Of a stretch of DNA of 64,000 bases, positions 60,374 through 64,000 are shown in pieces (within the stretch, counting starts at the first letter, position 1; each line of letters starts with the position of its first letter). The position numbers were made by a program, and so were the translations under genes. Source of the stretch: Streptomyces caniferus (GTDB taxonomy: Bacteria; Actinomycetota; Actinomycetes; Streptomycetales; Streptomycetaceae). The notes below the pieces were generated by a model that did no database searches, had not been told where the DNA came from, and worked only from the letters and a program-made list of their open reading frames with translations. The stretch lies in contig NZ_BLIN01000005.1 of assembly GCF_009811555.1 (NCBI RefSeq), forward strand, positions 2,551,501 to 2,615,500, in the 5' to 3' direction.

Positions 60374-62005
60374 TCAGGCGGGCTTCAGCCCCGGATCGCC
60401 CGCCTCGGAGACGAAGGAGGCGGCGGTGCGCACCGGCGCCCCGGGGGTGGTGACGGCGGAGACCGTGCGGTAGTCGCCGCGGGCGGTGTCCTGGTCGAGG
60501 GTGACGGTGACGTAGCCGCGCCGGCCGTTGTAGAACTTCATGTGCGGGTTGGCGGCCATGTACGTGGCCCAGTTGGCGGGCTTGTCCGCGCCGTCCTTGC
60601 CGCTGGCGATCGACGTGGTGACGAACTCCACCCCCGCGGTGCGCGAGCCGGGGTCCTTGAAGTCCTTCTTGATGTCGAAGGCGTAGTGGACGTGCACATC
60701 GCCGGTGAGGACGACGAGGTTGTCCACGCCCGCCGACTCCGCGCCCGCGAGGACCCGGTCGCGGGAGGCCGCGTAGCCGTCCCAGGCGTCCATGCTCAGC
60801 TGGTAGCCGGCACCGGTGGCGTTGCGCCGCTCGGAGAAGGTGACCTGCTGCGGCAGGACTTTCCAGCGCGCGGAGGACTGCCGCCAGCCGTCGATCAGCC
60901 AGCGCTCCTGGGCGGCGCCGGTCAGGGTGCGTCCGGGGTCCAGGGACTCGGGGCCCGGGGCGTGCCAGCCGTCGCCGTAGGCCTGGTCGGAGCGGTACTG
61001 GCGGGTGTCGAGGATGTCGAACTGGGCGAGCTGCCCGTACTGGACGCGGCGGTAGAGCCGGGCGTCGGCGCCGTCGGGCCGCTGGGGGCGGCGCAGCGGC
61101 TGGTTCTCCCAGTACGCCCGGTAGGCGGCGGCCCGGCGGACGAGGAATTCGGCGCGCGGGAGATTGTCCTCGCTGATGTCGGAGGCGTAGTTGTTCTCCA
61201 CCTCGTGGTCGTCCCAGGTGACGATGAAGGGGTGCGCGGCGTGCGCGGCCTGCAGGTCCGGGTCGGACTTGTAGAGGGCGTAGCGCAGCCGGTAGTCCTC
61301 CAGCGTGACCGTCTCGTGGGCGAAGAGCGCGGGCAGCTTGCGGTCGGTGTACCTGCGGACGCCGCCGGCCGCGTCGACCGGGTACTCGTAGAGGTAGTCG
61401 CCGAGGTGGAAGACGACGTCGACGTCCTCCTCCGCCAGGTGCCGGTAGGCCGTGAAGTAGCCGTCGTGGTAGGCCTGGCAGGAGACCGCGGCGAGCTTGA
61501 GGTCGGAGAGGCGGGCGGCGCGGGCGGGCGCGGTGCGCGTGCGGCCGACCGGGCTGATCCAGCTGCCGGCGCGGAAGCGGTAGTAGTAGACGCGGTCCGG
61601 GGCGAGACCGGTGGGCTCGATGTGCACGGAGTGGTTGAACTCGGGGTGCGCGTCGGCGCGGCCCTGGCCGGCCAGCCGCTTGAAGTGCTCGTCGTAGGCG
61701 ACTTCCCAGCGGACGGTGACTCTGGCGTTCGGCATGCCTCCGCCGCCCGGCTCGTAGGGGCGCGGTGCGAGCCGGGTCCACAGCACGACGGAGCCGGGCT
61801 GCGGGTCACCGGAGGCGACGCCGAGCGTGAAGGGATTCTCGCCGATCTTGCGCGCATCGGCCTCGGCCGCGTAGGCGCCCGTGAGCGGGAGGTTGGTCGT
61901 GAAGGCGAGCGCGGCGGCGGCCCCGGTGACGGTGAGGAAGCGACGGCGGCCGAAGTGCGCGGCAGCGGCCCGGATCTCCTGCTCATGCGGTGCGTGGTGA
62001 GTCAT
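60374..62005 (-). CDS. phoD: PhoD-type alkaline phosphatase/phosphodiesterase, Tat-exported
   Basis: A 543-residue secreted Ca/Fe-dependent phosphoesterase. The Tat signal FGRRRFLTVTGAAAALAFTT (about residues 18-40) precedes a fibronectin-like N-domain and the catalytic domain with SCQAYHDGYFTAYRH (Cys metal ligand), HLGDYLYEYP, TWDDHEVENNY and TGDVHVHYAF. It releases phosphate from extracellular esters. GGGGAGGG lies upstream of ATG 62005. No clear PHO box is seen. Confidence 0.94.
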   Translation of the reverse strand: MTHHAPHEQEIRAAAAHFGRRRFLTVTGAAAALAFTTNLPLTGAYAAEADARKIGENPFTLGVASGDPQPGSVVLWTRLAPRPYEPGGGGMPNARVTVRWEVAYDEHFKRLAGQGRADAHPEFNHSVHIEPTGLAPDRVYYYRFRAGSWISPVGRTRTAPARAARLSDLKLAAVSCQAYHDGYFTAYRHLAEEDVDVVFHLGDYLYEYPVDAAGGVRRYTDRKLPALFAHETVTLEDYRLRYALYKSDPDLQAAHAAHPFIVTWDDHEVENNYASDISEDNLPRAEFLVRRAAAYRAYWENQPLRRPQRPDGADARLYRRVQYGQLAQFDILDTRQYRSDQAYGDGWHAPGPESLDPGRTLTGAAQERWLIDGWRQSSARWKVLPQQVTFSERRNATGAGYQLSMDAWDGYAASRDRVLAGAESAGVDNLVVLTGDVHVHYAFDIKKDFKDPGSRTAGVEFVTTSIASGKDGADKPANWATYMAANPHMKFYNGRRGYVTVTLDQDTARGDYRTVSAVTTPGAPVRTAASFVSEAGDPGLKPA

Positions 62006-62073
62006 CTGGCCCTCCCCTGACGGTGGTTGTCCCCAGTGATTGGAGGGCCGCGGGACGGCGCGGCGCTGTCCCG

Positions 62074-62088
62074 TGCACGACTCGTGCA
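62074..62088. promoter_or_regulatory. 15-bp palindrome in the phoD / DUF4429 divergent region
   Basis: TGCACGA-C-TCGTGCA is a perfect inverted repeat in the 165-bp gap between phoD and the DUF4429 gene. It could be an operator for either; no cognate regulator is nearby. Confidence 0.4.
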
Positions 62089-62170
62089 TGACGGAACGAT
62101 GAGGACTGGGCCCGCAACGGACGCCGCCGGACAATCGCGGCACCCGGCGTGCCTCCGTAGGATTCGGGGC

Positions 62171-63131
62171 ATGGCTGAACTGATGGTGCGCGACGGCACC
62201 TGGACCTTCGACGACGAGGCCGTGCGCATCGTGCCGGGGCACGAGCGCGGGGTGCACAAACTCCGCAAGGACCTCGGCGAGTTCACCGTGCCGCTGGCCG
62301 CGATGGCCGGGATCGCCTATGAACCGGCCCGCAAGGGCGGCCGCCTGCGGCTGCGGCTGCGGGACGGCGCCGATCCGCTGCTCCAGGTCACCGGCGGCAG
62401 CCTGCCGGACGAGGCGAATCCGTATCAGGTGGCCGTGGACCCCGCACGCACCGAGGTCGCCGAGTACTTCGTGGACGCGGTGCGGCAGGCCCTGATGCTG
62501 GAGCAGATACCCGACGGGCCCACCGACCGCTATCTGCTGCCCGGTCCGGCCGTACCGCTGTCGGCCGCCGGGGATGGGGGTGCCCCCTGCTCCTTAAGAG
62601 CTTGGGGGAGGCCTCGCCTCCTTCGACGGGGAGCGGGTCCACCTCGAATGGCGCTGGAACACCAGTGAGACCAAGCGGCACTCGGGCCCCAAGGACTTCG
62701 CGCTGGCCGACCTGGAAGCGGTGGAGTGGCGGGCCGCCGCCGGGCTGGAGTCCGGCTACCTCCGCTTCCGGCCGCACGGCGCGCCGGAGCGGGTCAAGCC
62801 GGAGCACGACCCCCACGCCATCGAGCTGTGGGGCTTCAAGAAGGAGAGCGGCACGACGGCGCTGCTGGCGGCCGCGGTCGCGGCACGGCTGCCGCATCCG
62901 TCGGCCGGCCCCGACAAGGCCCTGACGGCGGGCGCACCGGCCCGGCCCGCGCTGGAGGCACCCGCCCCGACCGCTCCCCCGGCATCCGGCGCAGCCCCCG
63001 CCGACGACCATGACACCCTGCTGCGCCGCCTGCGCGAACTGGGCGAACTGCGCCGGGAGGGCATCCTCACCGAGGAGGAGTTCACCACCACGAAGGCCGC
63101 GGTCCTGGAGCGCTTCCACACCACGGACTGA
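62171..63131 (+). pseudogene. DUF4429-SHOCT protein gene, broken by a small repeat
   Basis: The first frame (from ATG 62171) encodes an N-terminal DUF4429 unit (DGTWTFDDEAVRIVPGHERG) up to PGPAVPLSAAGDG at about 62578. After the repeat at 62574-62611 the frame is lost and it stops at 62668. A second DUF4429 unit (FDGERVHLEWRWNTSETK, IELWGFKKESG) and the SHOCT-like tail ([19 protein letters not shown]) continue in another frame to 63131. Intact relatives have both units in one frame; function of the family is unknown. Confidence 0.8.
62574..62611 (+). repeat. Small palindromic repeat, copy 3, disrupting the DUF4429 gene
   Basis: The unit reads ATGGGGGTGCCCCCTGCTCC, then TTAAGAGCTTGGGGGAGG. 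It shifts the frame and also adds a TTA codon (62594-62596) to the upstream frame, rare in Streptomyces genes. It is related to the copies at 47250-47290 and 57047-57077. Confidence 0.8.
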
Positions 63132-63183
63132 GTCGCGGCGGCTGCGGCCCGTCCGCCCCCCGTACGCCGTTTACGCTGCCGCC

Positions 63184-64000
63184 ATGGCAGAGAACACAGA
63201 GCCGGCAGGGGCAGCGCGGACGACACCGATGGCACGGGCCGGGCAGGTGGGCGGCACGGCGACCGCGGACCGGCCCACGCTGCCGGCCCCCACCTCGCGG
63301 GGCGGACACAGCACCCAGACGGCGACCGTGCCGCAGGAGGCACGGCAGGGCGGGGCCGCGCCCCGGAAGGTCGCCGTGGTCACCGGCGCCGGCTCCGGCA
63401 TCGGGCGGGCGGTCGCCCATGCACTGATCGCCGCCCACTGGACGGTGGTGCTGGCCGGGCGGCGTGCGGAGGCACTGGCCGAAACCTCCCGGCTGGCGGG
63501 CCCGGTGGACGCCGGCGGCCCCGCGATCCTGACGGTGCCGACCGATGTCACCCGCCCCGACCAGGTCGACGCCCTCTTCGCCGCCGCCCGTGAACGTTTC
63601 GGCCGGGTCGATCTGCTCTTCAACAACGCGGGCACCTTCGGCCGGCCGGCGCCGCTGGAGGAGCTGGCCTACGAGGACTGGCGCGCCGTCGTCGACGTCA
63701 ACCTCACCGGTTCCTTCCTCTGCGCCCAGGCGGCGTTCCGCGCCATGAAGGCCCAGGACCCGCAGGGCGGACGCATCATCAACAACGGCTCGGTCTCCGC
63801 GCACGCCCCCCGTCCGCACTCGATCGCGTACACCGCGACCAAGCACGCGATGACCGGTCTGACCAAGTCGCTCTCGCTGGACGGCCGTCCGTACGGCATC
63901 GCCTGCGGCCAGATCGACATCGGCAACGCGGCGACCGAGATGACCGGCCGGATGCAGACCGGCATTCTGCAGGCCAACGGCGAGCTGGCGGTGGAGCCGG
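63184..64000 (+). CDS. SDR-family oxidoreductase, 3' end outside window
   Basis: A short-chain dehydrogenase, at least 272 residues, open to the window edge. A non-conserved Thr/Gly-rich N-terminal extension of about 60 residues precedes [19 protein letters not shown] (NAD(P) loop), [10 protein letters not shown] and the catalytic Ser and YTATK (Tyr/Lys). ATG 63184 is the first start; a later start (for example GTG near 63330) would fit the usual family length. TACGCT (63172-63177) lies 6 bp before the ATG, so the message may be leaderless. Substrate unknown. Confidence 0.85.
   Translation, partial: MAENTEPAGAARTTPMARAGQVGGTATADRPTLPAPTSRGGHSTQTATVPQEARQGGAAPRKVAVVTGAGSGIGRAVAHALIAAHWTVVLAGRRAEALAETSRLAGPVDAGGPAILTVPTDVTRPDQVDALFAAARERFGRVDLLFNNAGTFGRPAPLEELAYEDWRAVVDVNLTGSFLCAQAAFRAMKAQDPQGGRIINNGSVSAHAPRPHSIAYTATKHAMTGLTKSLSLDGRPYGIACGQIDIGNAATEMTGRMQTGILQANGELAVEP

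Overview
The window is high-GC DNA (third codon positions almost all G/C, frequent GTG/TTG starts) whose gene content and order look like the chromosome core of a Streptomyces. Supporting signs are a maltose MalEFG importer without its own ATPase, glnE beside a second glutamine-synthetase-like gene, BTAD/AfsR-type and WXG100-like genes, an F420:NADP oxidoreductase, a DUF6243 protein and a DUF4429-SHOCT protein. I see no rRNA, tRNA, CRISPR array, phage or biosynthetic gene cluster.

Layout. 1-1343: end of a membrane Ser/Thr kinase. 1420-10446: maltose/maltodextrin locus; lacI, alpha-glucosidase and malG-malF-malE run leftward, and a second alpha-glucosidase and second lacI run rightward from a shared promoter region with MalR-like sites. 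10565-16398: PAP2 membrane phosphatase, a 0.58-kb mosaic inverted repeat, then glnA2-glnE. 16712-18647: orphan WXG100-like trio. 18951-21011: CsoR-type site, tiny membrane protein and Tat-exported multicopper oxidase. 21202-28965: nadE, MFS pump, exo/endonuclease-like phosphatase, TetR-MFS pair, panB. 28970-29637: second mosaic inverted repeat. 29656-35206: SARP-like heptad array, DrrAB-type ABC exporter, AfsR-like regulator. 35380-37307: M50 protease, small membrane protein, npdG. 37475-42910: second sugar ABC importer (no ATPase), GntR regulator and DHDPS/sialate-lyase-like aldolase, tied together by matching operators. 43042-47102: conserved hypothetical, MFS, kinase remnant, small protein, map. 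47184-53528: iron block with an iron box, frameshifted heme oxygenase, PhzF-like enzyme and efeOBU plus an overlapping lipoprotein gene. 53625-64000: prim-pol-like protein, TetR with three operators, DUF6243, dimethylargininase, Rsm22-type methyltransferase, serine hydrolase, Bcr/CflA MFS, PhoD, a broken DUF4429 gene and a 3'-truncated SDR.

Two repeat families stand out. (1) Two 0.6-0.7 kb intergenic inverted-repeat mosaics begin within a few bases of stop codons and carry a fixed 13-nt loop that is flipped between copies. (2) Small (about 30-40 bp) palindromic elements occur three times: in the leader of the heme oxygenase gene, in frame inside the Rsm22-type gene between its likely Fe-S cysteines, and out of frame in the DUF4429 gene, which it breaks.

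All functions are read from the translated sequence and family knowledge; no searches were run.
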